A stretch of DNA of 64,000 nucleotides from Oceanobacillus sojae (GTDB taxonomy: Bacteria; Bacillota; Bacilli; Bacillales; Amphibacillaceae), in the NCBI RefSeq assembly GCF_007991515.1, contig NZ_BJYM01000014.1:1-64000 (forward strand), read 5' to 3'. How positions within the stretch are numbered: position 1 is the first letter of the stretch; every line of letters starts with the position of its first letter. Position numbers and translations under genes: made by a program. Positions 1 to 7,666 of the stretch are shown piece after piece. The notes beneath the pieces are model-generated. The model searched no databases, was not told where the DNA came from, and saw only the letters and a list, made by a program, of their open reading frames with translations.

Positions 1-27
1 AATCTGTCGTTTTTCGCGACAAGATAT

Positions 28-56
28 AATTTATCATGTTTCGTTTTTGTTGTCAA
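28..56 (-). promoter_or_regulatory. Promoter reading off left edge (P2, probable rRNA promoter)
   Basis: On the minus strand a perfect TTGACA (56-51) is followed after 17 bases by TAAATT (33-28). Nothing in the window lies downstream, so it drives something beyond the left edge. In B. subtilis the pdaB-kbaA-gerD-salA-cwlD block adjoins an rRNA operon in exactly this orientation, so an rRNA operon is the likely target. The -35 is seen; the target is inferred. Confidence 0.5.
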
Positions 57-123
57 CACTTTTTTTGAAGTGTTTTGTCGAAGTAATTTCGTTTTGATTC
101 GTTCGCTTCTGACAACAGAAATT

Positions 124-152
124 AATATACCATAGAAAATGGAGAAGGGCAA
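124..152 (-). promoter_or_regulatory. Upstream tandem promoter (P1) reading left
   Basis: Minus-strand TTGCCC (152-147), a 17-base spacer and TATATT (129-124) lie about 95 bases upstream of the stronger promoter at 28-56. Tandem P1/P2 promoters are typical of Bacillus rRNA operons, which supports that reading, but the -35 match is only moderate. Confidence 0.4.
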
Positions 153-510
153 TACTTTTCCACAAAAAAACTAAACAAATTACTTTTTTCATTTTCTTCT
201 TGATAAAGCATTATAGAACTCTCTACATATAGATACTCTATTCCCTTTTCACCAAGAAATTATACCTTTTACAACCATTTATACAATGAATGCTGCTCTC
301 TCATGCCCCCTTCTCTTGTCTCCTGTTATCTATTTCACCAAGAGTACACCATATCAACTGATTCATTCCTTTCCCCCACACTTCTATCATAATTTTCTCT
401 ATAGAATAATGCATGCTTGTACATATCTCAAAATATACAACATATATATAGACTAGAACAAACTATTTCGCACTACTTCAACTAATTCTTAATTTAATAC
501 AACAAAAAAA
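153..510. other. AT-rich intergenic gap, no gene recognised
   Basis: This gap separates the divergent left-edge promoters from pdaB. It must hold the pdaB promoter. In B. subtilis pdaB is a sporulation gene read by mother-cell or forespore sigma factors, but I could not assign a convincing sigma-E or sigma-G box. No ORF of convincing quality, tRNA or repeat is visible. Confidence 0.5.
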
Positions 511-522
511 GGAGGAACAAAA

Positions 523-1278
523 TTGAATCACTTCTATACAATTCGCTTGAACCGGAAGAAAATATTATTAATAACAGCTATTGTTTTCGCAGCAGCAATT
601 CTTATTTGGACGCAAACCTCCTCTATCATGGCTATTTTTACTAAGGATGAACCTGCAGCTCTATCAAAAGGAAATGAAGATTTAGAAGATGTTGCCGTCA
701 CCTTTAACATTAGCTGGGGAGAAGAAAAAGTAGAAAGCATCCTTGAAGTATTAGAAAATGAAGATGTACAGGCTACGTTTTTTGTCAGCGGTGAATGGGC
801 TGAGCGTCATCCAGATTTATTGGAAGCTATTTCTGAAGGAGCACATGAAATCGGCCTGCTCGGCTATCGTTACAAAAGTTATTTAGACCAAGAGCCGGAA
901 CAAATAAGAAAGGATTTGATAAAAGCACAGGAAGTAATGAATAAATTAGGGTATGAGGATATTCAGCTTCTTCGTACACCACACGGCCATTTAAACGAGG
1001 AAATTATTGAACTCGCAGAGGGTATGCAATTTCAGGTTGTTCATTGGAATGTGAATCCGGATGACTGGGAAAACCCTGGAGTAGAAGTAATTATTGATGA
1101 GGTTATGAAACAAACAGAAAACGGTGATATCATACTTTTACATGCTTCTGACAGCGCTAAACAAACGGCTGAAGCTCTGGAAACAGTTCTACCGGGCTTA
1201 AAAAATAAAGGGTTTGGACTGATTACTATATCTGAGATGATTAACCAGGCAAAAGCAGACGCGGAGCTGATTGATTAA
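523..1278 (+). CDS. pdaB: Sporulation polysaccharide deacetylase family protein PdaB
   Basis: A 251-residue NodB-fold protein with an N-terminal membrane anchor (about residues 13-33) and one deacetylase domain containing TFFVSGEWAERHPDLL and TPHGHL. PdaB is needed to keep the spore cortex intact late in sporulation. The start is TTG at 523, with GGAGG at 511-515. The position next to kbaA, gerD, salA and cwlD in the B. subtilis arrangement supports the name. Odd: the first motif reads TFNISWG where the family normally has an Asp (TFDISWG), and the canonical second metal motif HxxxH is absent, so deacetylase activity is doubtful. A shared terminator separates it from kbaA. Confidence 0.88.
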   Translation: MNHFYTIRLNRKKILLITAIVFAAAILIWTQTSSIMAIFTKDEPAALSKGNEDLEDVAVTFNISWGEEKVESILEVLENEDVQATFFVSGEWAERHPDLLEAISEGAHEIGLLGYRYKSYLDQEPEQIRKDLIKAQEVMNKLGYEDIQLLRTPHGHLNEEIIELAEGMQFQVVHWNVNPDDWENPGVEVIIDEVMKQTENGDIILLHASDSAKQTAEALETVLPGLKNKGFGLITISEMINQAKADAELID

Positions 1279-1384
1279 CTCATTCTGTCATTTCTGAATG
1301 CTGTTTCTTAAAAGATAAAGTTTTATTCACAAATTTAGATCCAGGCAATATGCCGGTCTTTTGAATATAGATTAGTTTGTAAAC

Positions 1385-1432
1385 ATTAAACAGGCAGCTC
1401 CTTTCTATATAGAAAGGAGCTGCCTGTTTAAT
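1385..1432. terminator. Bidirectional terminator, 48-bp perfect palindrome
   Basis: Bases 1385-1432 form a perfect inverted repeat with 24 bases per arm and no spacer. It lies between the convergent genes pdaB and kbaA. The arms begin with ATTAAA and end with TTTAAT, giving a U-rich tail in both directions, so it can stop both transcripts. Confidence 0.85.
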
Positions 1433-1507
1433 TATCATAATAGAAGAAAGAAATCACAATACGGCAGAGCAAAGGAAAGGCCATATAATTATTTATATGA
1501 AGTTGCT

Positions 1508-2161
1508 TTACGCTTTTTTAGTTGAATTTTTTTTAGATTTTGATATAGATGTTTGCCCTTTTTTCGGTTCTTTTTCCACGAAAGGCAACCGATGAAGTGT
1601 TAAGATCTGATAAGTGTTACAAACTAATAATGGTACAACCATCAACCAGGCATAATCTATACTGTCCACCATTAATCCGGGTACCCATTCGACCGTTGTA
1701 AAAACAATCATGAAAAAAAGTGCAGGAACAAAAGCTGTCGAATTGGTTTCTTTTGCTTTTATCTTTGCAACACTCCATCCAATCACCAGCATCGCTGCTG
1801 CAATCAGTATAAACCAATATATCGCTGCATTTCCCTCTGCAGCACGATACGGGAAGTAGATAAGATCAAATAAAACAAAGACAATCAGACCAACCTGTAC
1901 TGTTGGCCAATACCCTTTAAATAAATTCAGCCCCATCCGATTCACAAATAAATATGCAAAAAAACCAGTCATACTTACTGCCGCAAATGTCAGACCAAGC
2001 GCTAAGAAGAAAAGAAATACCCCGAGTAACTCCAATGCATCAAATGGAGACATATATGTAAGATATTCCTCTGGTCGTATAAAAAAGCTTGCAATTAATC
2101 CGGCAAGCCCACCAAACCAGAATGCTTTCCAAAAGAAATTAACTAATATTCTTGTGTTCAA
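1508..2161 (-). CDS. kbaA: KinB signalling pathway activator KbaA
   Basis: A polytopic membrane protein of about 217 residues with roughly six hydrophobic segments, resembling KbaA, which is needed for KinB sensor kinase activity in the Spo0A phosphorelay. The reading frame is open upstream to 2257, but AGGAGGTG at 2174-2167 sits five bases before a TTG at 2161, so I start there (LNTRILVNFFWKAFWFGG). The C-terminus is a Lys/Ser-rich tail. It lies between pdaB and gerD, as in B. subtilis. Function rests on family resemblance and position. Confidence 0.85.
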   Translation of the reverse strand: MNTRILVNFFWKAFWFGGLAGLIASFFIRPEEYLTYMSPFDALELLGVFLFFLALGLTFAAVSMTGFFAYLFVNRMGLNLFKGYWPTVQVGLIVFVLFDLIYFPYRAAEGNAAIYWFILIAAAMLVIGWSVAKIKAKETNSTAFVPALFFMIVFTTVEWVPGLMVDSIDYAWLMVVPLLVCNTYQILTLHRLPFVEKEPKKGQTSISKSKKNSTKKA

Positions 2162-2438
2162 TTTTTCACCTCCTAAAGAAGTAACCACTCGTATTTTATC
2201 ATGAAGTGTCCGATTTTTCTTCATTGCTTGTGTATATTTTGTTAAATTATCAAACATATTAAGAGTATATAGATTATGTTCTCATTACAGACCTTCTCAT
2301 CAAATCGACACTGGAATTGTACCTGTCTTTATTGCTTGAGCAGGCGCTGAAAATTAAAACAGCCCTATCCTTAATGAAAGAATACATGCATGAAAAAAGT
2401 TTTTACTTTCTTATTTCGTAAAGAAAGGAGCGTATTTT

Positions 2439-3056
2439 ATGAAACGTCACATATCCATTTTATTCTTAGTCTTATCCATTTTATTTATCTCTGCTTGCGG
2501 AAACAATGATGATTCTCATGAAGCAGAGTATGAAACCACTAAAAAGATGGTCATTGATATTCTTCAGACAGAGGAAGGTAAGGAAGCATTAAAGGATTTA
2601 CTAGCCGATAAAGAATTACAGGAGCTTTTGGTTATAGAATCTGATGAAGTAAAAGAAACTGTAACAAAGGCTATATCATCTGAAGAAAGTAAAGAAAATT
2701 GGAAGAAAATGTTCCAAGATCCTGAATTCATACAAACTTATGCGAAGTCCATCTCCGGTGAGCAAAAAAACCTTATGAAGGATCTCATGCATGACAGCCA
2801 ATTCCAGGAACAAATGATTGAAATATTGAAAAACCCTGAGGTCGATAAGCAGATACTTTCTATTTTGACAAGCCAGGCATTTCGCGCCCATCTTGAAAAA
2901 ACCATACAAGAAACACTTCAATCTCCGCTATTCCAGGAAAAGATAAACAAGGCTCTAGAAGAAGCTGCAAAGAAAGATTCATCCGGTGGCAGCAGTGAGG
3001 AAAGTAACCAAAATTCATCTAACGGCGATGAAAATAGTGATGATTCATCCAGTTAG
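2439..3056 (+). CDS. gerD: Spore germination lipoprotein GerD
   Basis: A 205-residue secreted lipoprotein. The signal peptide ends in the lipobox ISAC, with Cys at residue 20. The rest is a charged, helical region, followed by a low-complexity Ser/Asn/Glu tail (about 178-205). GerD is an inner-membrane lipoprotein of the spore that organises nutrient germinant receptors into the germinosome. AAAGGAG precedes the ATG. The gene is divergent from kbaA and convergent with salA, as in B. subtilis. Expression is probably forespore-specific (sigma G), but I saw no clear promoter. Confidence 0.9.
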   Translation: MKRHISILFLVLSILFISACGNNDDSHEAEYETTKKMVIDILQTEEGKEALKDLLADKELQELLVIESDEVKETVTKAISSEESKENWKKMFQDPEFIQTYAKSISGEQKNLMKDLMHDSQFQEQMIEILKNPEVDKQILSILTSQAFRAHLEKTIQETLQSPLFQEKINKALEEAAKKDSSGGSSEESNQNSSNGDENSDDSSS

Positions 3057-3101
3057 TACTTGAATAAACTTTCCTGCATATGTATTTCCTCTTTAAAACA
3101 C

Positions 3102-3147
3102 GAAAAAGATAGAACGCTGCTGTCAAAACAAGTGTCCTATCTTTTTC
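3102..3147. terminator. Bidirectional terminator between gerD and salA
   Basis: Inverted repeat with arms GAAAAAGATAG and CTATCTTTTTC around a loop of about 20 bases. The A/T-rich arm ends give U-tracts in both directions. It sits between convergent gerD and salA. Confidence 0.75.
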
Positions 3148-3151
3148 TATC

Positions 3152-4210
3152 TTACCCCTCTAATTTCGCAATAATTTTTGCGGCAATTTTATGATATTCT
3201 TTTCCATTAGGATGATCCTCCTGGTAAACAGATGGAGCAAACTCATCCTCTTCTTCATAAGGCTGTTGGAGTGACAACTGGCCAAGAACCTTTGTTTTCA
3301 GTACGTCAGCAAGCTTCTTGCCGCCGCCTTTTCCAAAAACGTATTCCTTCTCACCTGTTTTCTTGCTTTCAAAGTACGCCATATTTTCAACAACACCAAG
3401 AATCTCATGATCTGTTTTCAAAGCCATTTGTCCCGCACGTGCTGCTACAAAAGCTGCTGTTGGATGCGGTGTAGTAACAATAACCTCTTTACAAGATGGT
3501 AAGAGCTCGTGGACATCCATTGCAATATCCCCTGTTCCAGGTGGTAAATCAAGCAATAGATAATCTAATTCTCCCCACTCCACTTCTGTGAAAAAGCTGT
3601 TTAACATCTTGCCAAGCATTGGGCCACGCCAGATAATCGGTGAATTATCTTCCACAAAAAAGCCCATGGAGACAACTTTGACACCAAAACGCTCAACAGG
3701 AATGATCTTTTCCCCGCGAACAACCGGTCTCTCTTCTATACCCATCATATCCGGTACACTAAAACCATAAATATCCGCATCGATAATTCCTACTTTTTTA
3801 CCTAAACGCATTAGGGAAACCGCTAAGTTAACGGTTACAGTTGATTTACCAACGCCCCCTTTTCCACTTGCTACAGCAACAAATTGTGTATTGGAAGCAC
3901 CACTGATTAACGTTTCTTCTTTTGCTTTTTCCGCTTCAGACTGATATTTCTTTATCGTTTCTTCTGGCAGCTGTTCAAATCGCAGCCCTACTGTATTGGC
4001 ACCATTACGTTTTAAAATACCTACAATCTCTTGCTGCAACTGCATTTGTTCGCCAGTATTCATTTTGGAAATTCCAATTTTCACACTGACATGCTTTTTC
4101 TCTTCCTTAATCGTAACGGATTGTATAGCATTTAATTCCTCTAAGCTTCTATGTAAAAAAGGATCCTTTACAGAGTTAAGCAACTCTATAACCTCTTCTT
4201 GTATTAACAT
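3152..4210 (-). CDS. salA: Mrp/NBP35-family P-loop ATPase SalA
   Basis: A 352-residue member of the Mrp/ApbC family. An N-terminal DUF59-like domain (about 1-80) precedes the P-loop NTPase domain with the deviant Walker A ASGKGGVGKST (about 114-124), then IDADIYG and LLLDLPPGTGD. Family members carry or transfer iron-sulfur clusters. B. subtilis SalA (YbaL), at this locus, also acts in regulation of scoC and exoprotease genes. The start ATG is preceded by AAGGATGG. The name rests on homology plus conserved order; which role dominates here cannot be told. Confidence 0.87.
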   Translation of the reverse strand: MLIQEEVIELLNSVKDPFLHRSLEELNAIQSVTIKEEKKHVSVKIGISKMNTGEQMQLQQEIVGILKRNGANTVGLRFEQLPEETIKKYQSEAEKAKEETLISGASNTQFVAVASGKGGVGKSTVTVNLAVSLMRLGKKVGIIDADIYGFSVPDMMGIEERPVVRGEKIIPVERFGVKVVSMGFFVEDNSPIIWRGPMLGKMLNSFFTEVEWGELDYLLLDLPPGTGDIAMDVHELLPSCKEVIVTTPHPTAAFVAARAGQMALKTDHEILGVVENMAYFESKKTGEKEYVFGKGGGKKLADVLKTKVLGQLSLQQPYEEEDEFAPSVYQEDHPNGKEYHKIAAKIIAKLEG

Positions 4211-4254
4211 GTCTTCACCATCCTTATATGAATCTATCCATGAGCTAGTATAAC

Positions 4255-4284
4255 ATAAAACAAAACTTCATTCAGGCGGTTTGC
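4255..4284. repeat. 30-bp direct repeat, copy B
   Basis: Identical to 4404-4433; the shared core is ACTTCATTCAGGCGGTTTGC. Read on the minus strand towards salA, its CGCCTGAATG pairs with CATTCAGCCG (4302-4290), making a 13-bp, one-mismatch hairpin followed by GTTTTGTTTTA, so this copy resembles an intrinsic terminator or attenuator just upstream of salA. Confidence 0.8.
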
Positions 4285-4327
4285 TCTTCAACCGGCTGAA
4301 TGGTAGTTGAGTTAATCAGGAGATGTA

Positions 4328-4393
4328 GCGTCCGTTTTTCTCCATTTATATTACCTTTTCTTCTCCCTTCCCAGCCGGAGAAATTACGGACGC
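4328..4393. repeat. Long inverted repeat between salA and cwlD
   Basis: Arms 4328-4343 (GCGTCCGTTTTTCTCC) and 4377-4393 can form a roughly 15-bp stem with one bulge and a loop of about 33 bases. It lies between two copies of a 30-bp direct repeat. It could be a transcript structure in the cwlD-salA gap or a small mobile remnant; I cannot decide. Confidence 0.65.
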
Positions 4394-4403
4394 TCATGCT
4401 GTG

Positions 4404-4433
4404 ATAAAACAAAACTTCATTCAGGCGGTTTGC
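4404..4433. repeat. 30-bp direct repeat, copy A
   Basis: An exact duplicate of 4255-4284, 149 bases away. Unlike copy B it has no neighbouring complementary arm, so on the minus strand it could compete with CATTCAGCCG for pairing. Confidence 0.8.
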
Positions 4434-4504
4434 CTGCTTCATATTGAAAGGATATAAGTCAGCAGCAATACAATCAGAAGACGTCTTTAGGCAATACAGC
4501 TTAA

Positions 4505-4534
4505 GCAAATAAAGAGGCTTAATATCAGCCTCTT
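4505..4534 (-). terminator. Terminator of cwlD
   Basis: An 8-bp perfect stem AAGAGGCT/AGCCTCTT (4512-4519 and 4527-4534) with a 7-base loop. On the minus strand it is followed by TTTATTTG. It lies 45 bases after the cwlD stop. Confidence 0.65.
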
Positions 4535-4578
4535 CATCTCTACACTTATTAAAAGTTTTAAAACAAAAAGATAATACC

Positions 4579-5307
4579 TTACTCACTCTCTTCTGTCTGC
4601 ATTTCTTCCGTAACATATCGCAAAATCCCTTCATAAATGCTGGCTGCCATTTGACGCTGATATGTTTCATCCTTTAACTGCTCACGTTCCGTCACATTTG
4701 ATAAAAACCCGATTTCTACTAATGCACCGGGTACCTCTGCATGCTTTAATAAGTACATATGATCAATAGCAAGCGGCTGTCTATCCGTGTTTTCCAAATT
4801 ACGGATAATTTCATCCTGAATCATCGTTGCCAGATGCTCCCCCTCTTCATATTTTGGATAATAGAAGGTCTGGGCGCCATGCCACTGACTGGAAGGCAAT
4901 GCGTTTAAATGGATGGAAATAAAGAATTCCGGCTCTTTTTCATGAATAAATGCTAATCGATTCCGTATGTCCTCCGACTTCCGGTTAGCTAGACCGCTTG
5001 TCCCCTCAGAAGCTAAATCAACATCCTCCTCGCGTGTTAAATAAACCAGCGCGCCGTGCTGCATAAGGTAGGATTGAACCATCTTGGATACTGACAATGC
5101 AATATCTTTTTCCACTGTCCCGTCTGAGCCCACGGCTCCTCCATCCGGACCGCCGTGCCCGGGATCAATCACAATAACTTTTCCGTTTAATGGCAATGCC
5201 CAGGTGGAATTAGAAGAATTAATTGCTTCCCTTGTGGGATACTGTAATAAGAAAATAAGTAAAAATAAACCTAGAAACCAAAAAGCCAGCTTCTTCTTTT
5301 TTGACAT
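4579..5307 (-). CDS. cwlD: Germination-specific N-acetylmuramoyl-L-alanine amidase CwlD
   Basis: A 242-residue Amidase_3 protein with an N-terminal signal or anchor (about 7-23). Zinc ligands and catalytic residues are visible: His51 in DPGHGG, Glu67 in VEKDIALS, His133 in SIHLNALP and Glu198 in LVEIGF. CwlD strips peptides from muramic acid, allowing PdaA to form muramic-delta-lactam in spore cortex, the mark recognised by germination lytic enzymes. It is in the conserved pdaB-kbaA-gerD-salA-cwlD block and close in length to the B. subtilis protein. Confidence 0.92.
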   Translation of the reverse strand: MSKKKKLAFWFLGLFLLIFLLQYPTREAINSSNSTWALPLNGKVIVIDPGHGGPDGGAVGSDGTVEKDIALSVSKMVQSYLMQHGALVYLTREEDVDLASEGTSGLANRKSEDIRNRLAFIHEKEPEFFISIHLNALPSSQWHGAQTFYYPKYEEGEHLATMIQDEIIRNLENTDRQPLAIDHMYLLKHAEVPGALVEIGFLSNVTEREQLKDETYQRQMAASIYEGILRYVTEEMQTEESE

Positions 5308-5514
5308 ATCGCTTCGTTCCTTTCTGGCATAAATTTGTATTGCTTACCGCGATTGGAAATGCAAACTTCAAAGAATACCGTTATTTCAATACTGTTTGAT
5401 ACAGCATGTACAACTTTATAAAAATTAAACAGCAAACTCCTTTTATTTAAAATTTATGGGCTTATTGTTAGGTTTATGACTTATCTTTTCTTGTATGCTA
5501 AAATAAAAATAAAT

Positions 5515-5540
5515 GTTTTAAACTATTCCTCATGTGATAT
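5515..5540 (+). promoter_or_regulatory. Weak sigma-B-like promoter candidate
   Basis: GTTTTA (5515-5520), 14 bases and TGATAT (5535-5540) roughly resemble the sigma-B pattern GTTTAA-N14-GGGTAT. The -10 has only four matches. It is listed because the neighbouring DUF948 operon has a better example. Confidence 0.25.
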
Positions 5541-5575
5541 TGTATATATAGGAATAATGATTCGGAGGTATAATT

Positions 5576-6007
5576 ATGGCTGATTGGATATTAATTTTAT
5601 TAGGTATTGGAGCTGTTCTGATTGGATTGGGCTTAATGGCAGTAGCTGGTTTTCTATTCCTAAAGCTTGGAGGAGCCGGCAAGCTCATTGCCAGTGCTCA
5701 AAAAACTACGGATCAGTTACCAGAGCAGGTAGAGGGAATTACCTCGCAAATAACGGATGTCCTTAAAACAGGTAACGAAACATTGCAGCAGGTCAATCAA
5801 CAGATCAAGGAATTATCTCCTTTGTTCTATCTGGTTGGTGACGCTGGACGAGCTACACATAATATGACATCATCTGTACTTAAAACGGCAAATCAATTAC
5901 AGGAAAAAACAGAAGAAGCTAATCTGACAATAGCAAATAAAAATTTGCAGGGAATTTACGGCTTAGCAACTATCGGTTATTTCCTTGTAAAGCTGAACAA
6001 GAAATAA
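5576..6007 (+). CDS. DUF948 domain membrane-anchored protein
   Basis: A 143-residue protein with a single N-terminal membrane helix (about 5-30) and then a coiled-coil-like region rich in Gln and Thr, including a LPEQVEGITSQITDVL segment. This is the DUF948 (YtxG-like) architecture. It has a close paralogue on the opposite strand at 6280-6732, sharing the segment ELSPLFYLVGD / QLSPLFYIVGD. Family function is unknown, although B. subtilis ytxG is a general stress gene. Start ATG with GGAGGT seven bases upstream. Confidence 0.8.
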   Translation: MADWILILLGIGAVLIGLGLMAVAGFLFLKLGGAGKLIASAQKTTDQLPEQVEGITSQITDVLKTGNETLQQVNQQIKELSPLFYLVGDAGRATHNMTSSVLKTANQLQEKTEEANLTIANKNLQGIYGLATIGYFLVKLNKK

Positions 6008-6014
6008 TGTCATA

Positions 6015-6062
6015 AAATAAGAAATCCGCTTGGAACCTCGGTTCCAAGCGGATTTCTTATTT
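6015..6062. terminator. Bidirectional terminator, 23-bp perfect stem
   Basis: Perfect arms 6015-6037 and 6040-6062 with a two-base spacer and A/T-rich ends, between two convergent DUF948/YtxH-type genes. It overlaps the last codons of the YtxH-like gene (ends at 6057). Confidence 0.85.
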
Positions 6063-6290
6063 CTCTTCTGCAATTCTATTTTCAACTTCCTGCCGTATCT
6101 CCTGAAGCTCTGTTGATTTTTGAAAGCCGTCATGATAAAGACGCTGTTCGAAATCACGGAGACGGGTTAATAATGATGGGTTTTCTTCTAAAGACCGTTT
6201 CTTTTTCACATATGCACCTGCAGTCCAGCCTAACGCAGCTCCAACAACTGTAGTGGCAACAATCCCGGCTTTATACGCTTTACTGCTCAT
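6057..6290 (-). CDS. Small YtxH-like protein
   Basis: A 77-residue protein with one N-terminal Gly/Ala-rich membrane segment (GIVATTVVGAALGWTAGAYV) followed by a charged helix, as in YtxH-type small envelope proteins. It overlaps the end of the upstream DUF948 gene by 11 bases, so it is translationally coupled as the third gene of that operon. Its last codons lie inside the shared terminator hairpin. Confidence 0.7.
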   Translation of the reverse strand: MSSKAYKAGIVATTVVGAALGWTAGAYVKKKRSLEENPSLLTRLRDFEQRLYHDGFQKSTELQEIRQEVENRIAEEK

Positions 6291-6732
6291 GTGTATATGC
6301 CCGCTTCTCGCGTTTTAAATCTCTTTTTTTCTTTAACCAATAATAACCAAGAGCAACTCCACCATATACACCGCCTAAGTTATTTTTACCTGAAACTTCC
6401 TGACCTACCTCTGTTTTTGTTTTCACAGAGCTGGTTACATCTACTAGAGAAGAAGAAAGTTTTCTTGTAGCACTTCCAACATCGCCAACAATATAAAATA
6501 GAGGGCTTAATTGCTCCATCTTATCATTTATATCCGCTAAAGCCTGATTACTTTCATGAATAATACTTGTTGTCTCTTTTAAAATGCCATCCAATTGTTC
6601 CGGTAATTGCTGAACCGTCTTGTCAACGCCACTTAATACACTTGCTAAGTTATTTAATAAATGACCAATAAAAATAGCTAAAATAACACATGCGACTCCA
6701 ATAATAATGACGCCAATCCCTATCAATGTCAT
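6280..6732 (-). CDS. DUF948 domain protein
   Basis: A 150-residue protein: N-terminal membrane helix (about 3-27), then a helical extracytoplasmic or cytoplasmic stalk with LPEQLDGILKETTSII and a Gly-rich tail. It is the paralogue of the 5576 gene. It overlaps the previous gene's stop by four bases (6729-6732). Function unknown; the family is associated with general stress operons in Bacillus. Confidence 0.8.
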   Translation of the reverse strand: MTLIGIGVIIIGVACVILAIFIGHLLNNLASVLSGVDKTVQQLPEQLDGILKETTSIIHESNQALADINDKMEQLSPLFYIVGDVGSATRKLSSSLVDVTSSVKTKTEVGQEVSGKNNLGGVYGGVALGYYWLKKKRDLKREKRAYTHEQ

Positions 6733-7175
6733 TTTACTTCCTCCCTCTGCTGATTGACTTTATTCATTTTACTTGCCTGATAGCTCTTATAAATTTGTAT
6801 CGCTGCTTCGCTCCAAGTGATACCTTTCATCGCCAGGTTTAATTTTTCTTCGAGTTTACCATCATCCAATGCCTGCCGCTTCACTTTATAAGCCTCGTTT
6901 AAGCTCTGAACAGAAGTGCCTACATCCTCTAAAGATCCAAAGACACTGTCTGTTGCCTGCAGTTTTTTGTGCGTATCATCAATTAAATGATTCACCTCTT
7001 GCAAAGATGTCGAAATTTCAGGTGTAATATGATTCATTTCCTCTTCCATTTTTACAACTGACCTGCCGAGCGAACGAATATTATAGGAAAGTCGATTTAA
7101 TGTAAATGCTATATAACAGCAAACGACAGCGAACGCGATGGCAATAAGTAAAAGTCCTACAGAAATAATAGGCAT
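6729..7175 (-). CDS. DUF948-like membrane-anchored protein
   Basis: A 148-residue protein with an N-terminal membrane segment (about 4-27) and a long amphipathic coiled-coil-like region. It is a more distant DUF948-type relative and the first gene of the three-gene operon 7175-6057. A strong AAGGAGGGG lies before the ATG, and a sigma-B-like promoter lies about 140 bases upstream. Function not known. Confidence 0.75.
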   Translation of the reverse strand: MPIISVGLLLIAIAFAVVCCYIAFTLNRLSYNIRSLGRSVVKMEEEMNHITPEISTSLQEVNHLIDDTHKKLQATDSVFGSLEDVGTSVQSLNEAYKVKRQALDDGKLEEKLNLAMKGITWSEAAIQIYKSYQASKMNKVNQQREEVK

Positions 7176-7313
7176 ATGTAAAAATCCCCTCCTTTTTCAT
7201 TGCATGTTCAAAAGGATATAATGAACTTGCCGTTTCTTCCAGGCACTTGCCCGCATTTCTTTTATACATTCATTTTTTACCGGACTTTTTGAACAGCCTC
7301 TATAGTCAATATT

Positions 7314-7339
7314 ATACCACCTGCCAAAATAAATAAAAC
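7314..7339 (-). promoter_or_regulatory. Sigma-B-like promoter of the DUF948/YtxH operon
   Basis: Minus-strand GTTTTA (7339-7334), 14 bases, then TGGTAT (7319-7314); each hexamer differs by one base from the Bacillus sigma-B consensus GTTTAA/GGGTAT. A TATAAT overlaps the -10, so sigma A could also read it. The B. subtilis ytxGH genes are sigma-B controlled, which fits. Confidence 0.45.
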
Positions 7340-7640
7340 GTTTCTTCTCTATAATATTACAAAAACGCAATCAGACTTATGTTTCAAAGCGAATGCAGCG
7401 GTTAATTCCATACAACCCTGTCAATACTCCGATTGCTCATTTCATAGAAAACCCTTAGGGCGAATGCGAATATTAGGACGTTCTATTCACCGTACAAACA
7501 GGAATTTTATCATTTCTCCCATCCACCAAGATTATTTCTTTTCATTTTCGGGTATAGAGTTCATATACCATTATCTTTTCCTAAACTTTATGAATATATT
7601 TATTCCATTTTTCAGGGAATAGCACTAGAATGGAAAAGGT
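7340..7640. other. Intergenic gap, nothing recognised
   Basis: AT-rich spacer between the divergent DUF948 operon and the YihY gene. An isolated GGGTAT lies near 7552, but no matching -35 precedes it. No ORF, RNA structure or repeat stands out. Confidence 0.4.
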
Positions 7641-7666
7641 ATAAAAATTTATCATTGGAGGCGACT

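Noticed and set aside
25-30. TATAAT on the plus strand near the left edge
   Set aside because: There is no -35 inside the window, and the minus-strand TTGACA-17 promoter explains the region better.
2162-2257. In-frame upstream extension of kbaA
   Set aside because: AGGAGGTG lies inside it at the right distance from TTG 2161, and the extra residues do not look membrane-associated.
4272-4670. 132-codon minus-strand ORF between salA and cwlD
   Set aside because: It overlaps the 3' part of cwlD in another frame and runs through the terminator, hairpin and direct repeats; composition is not protein-like.
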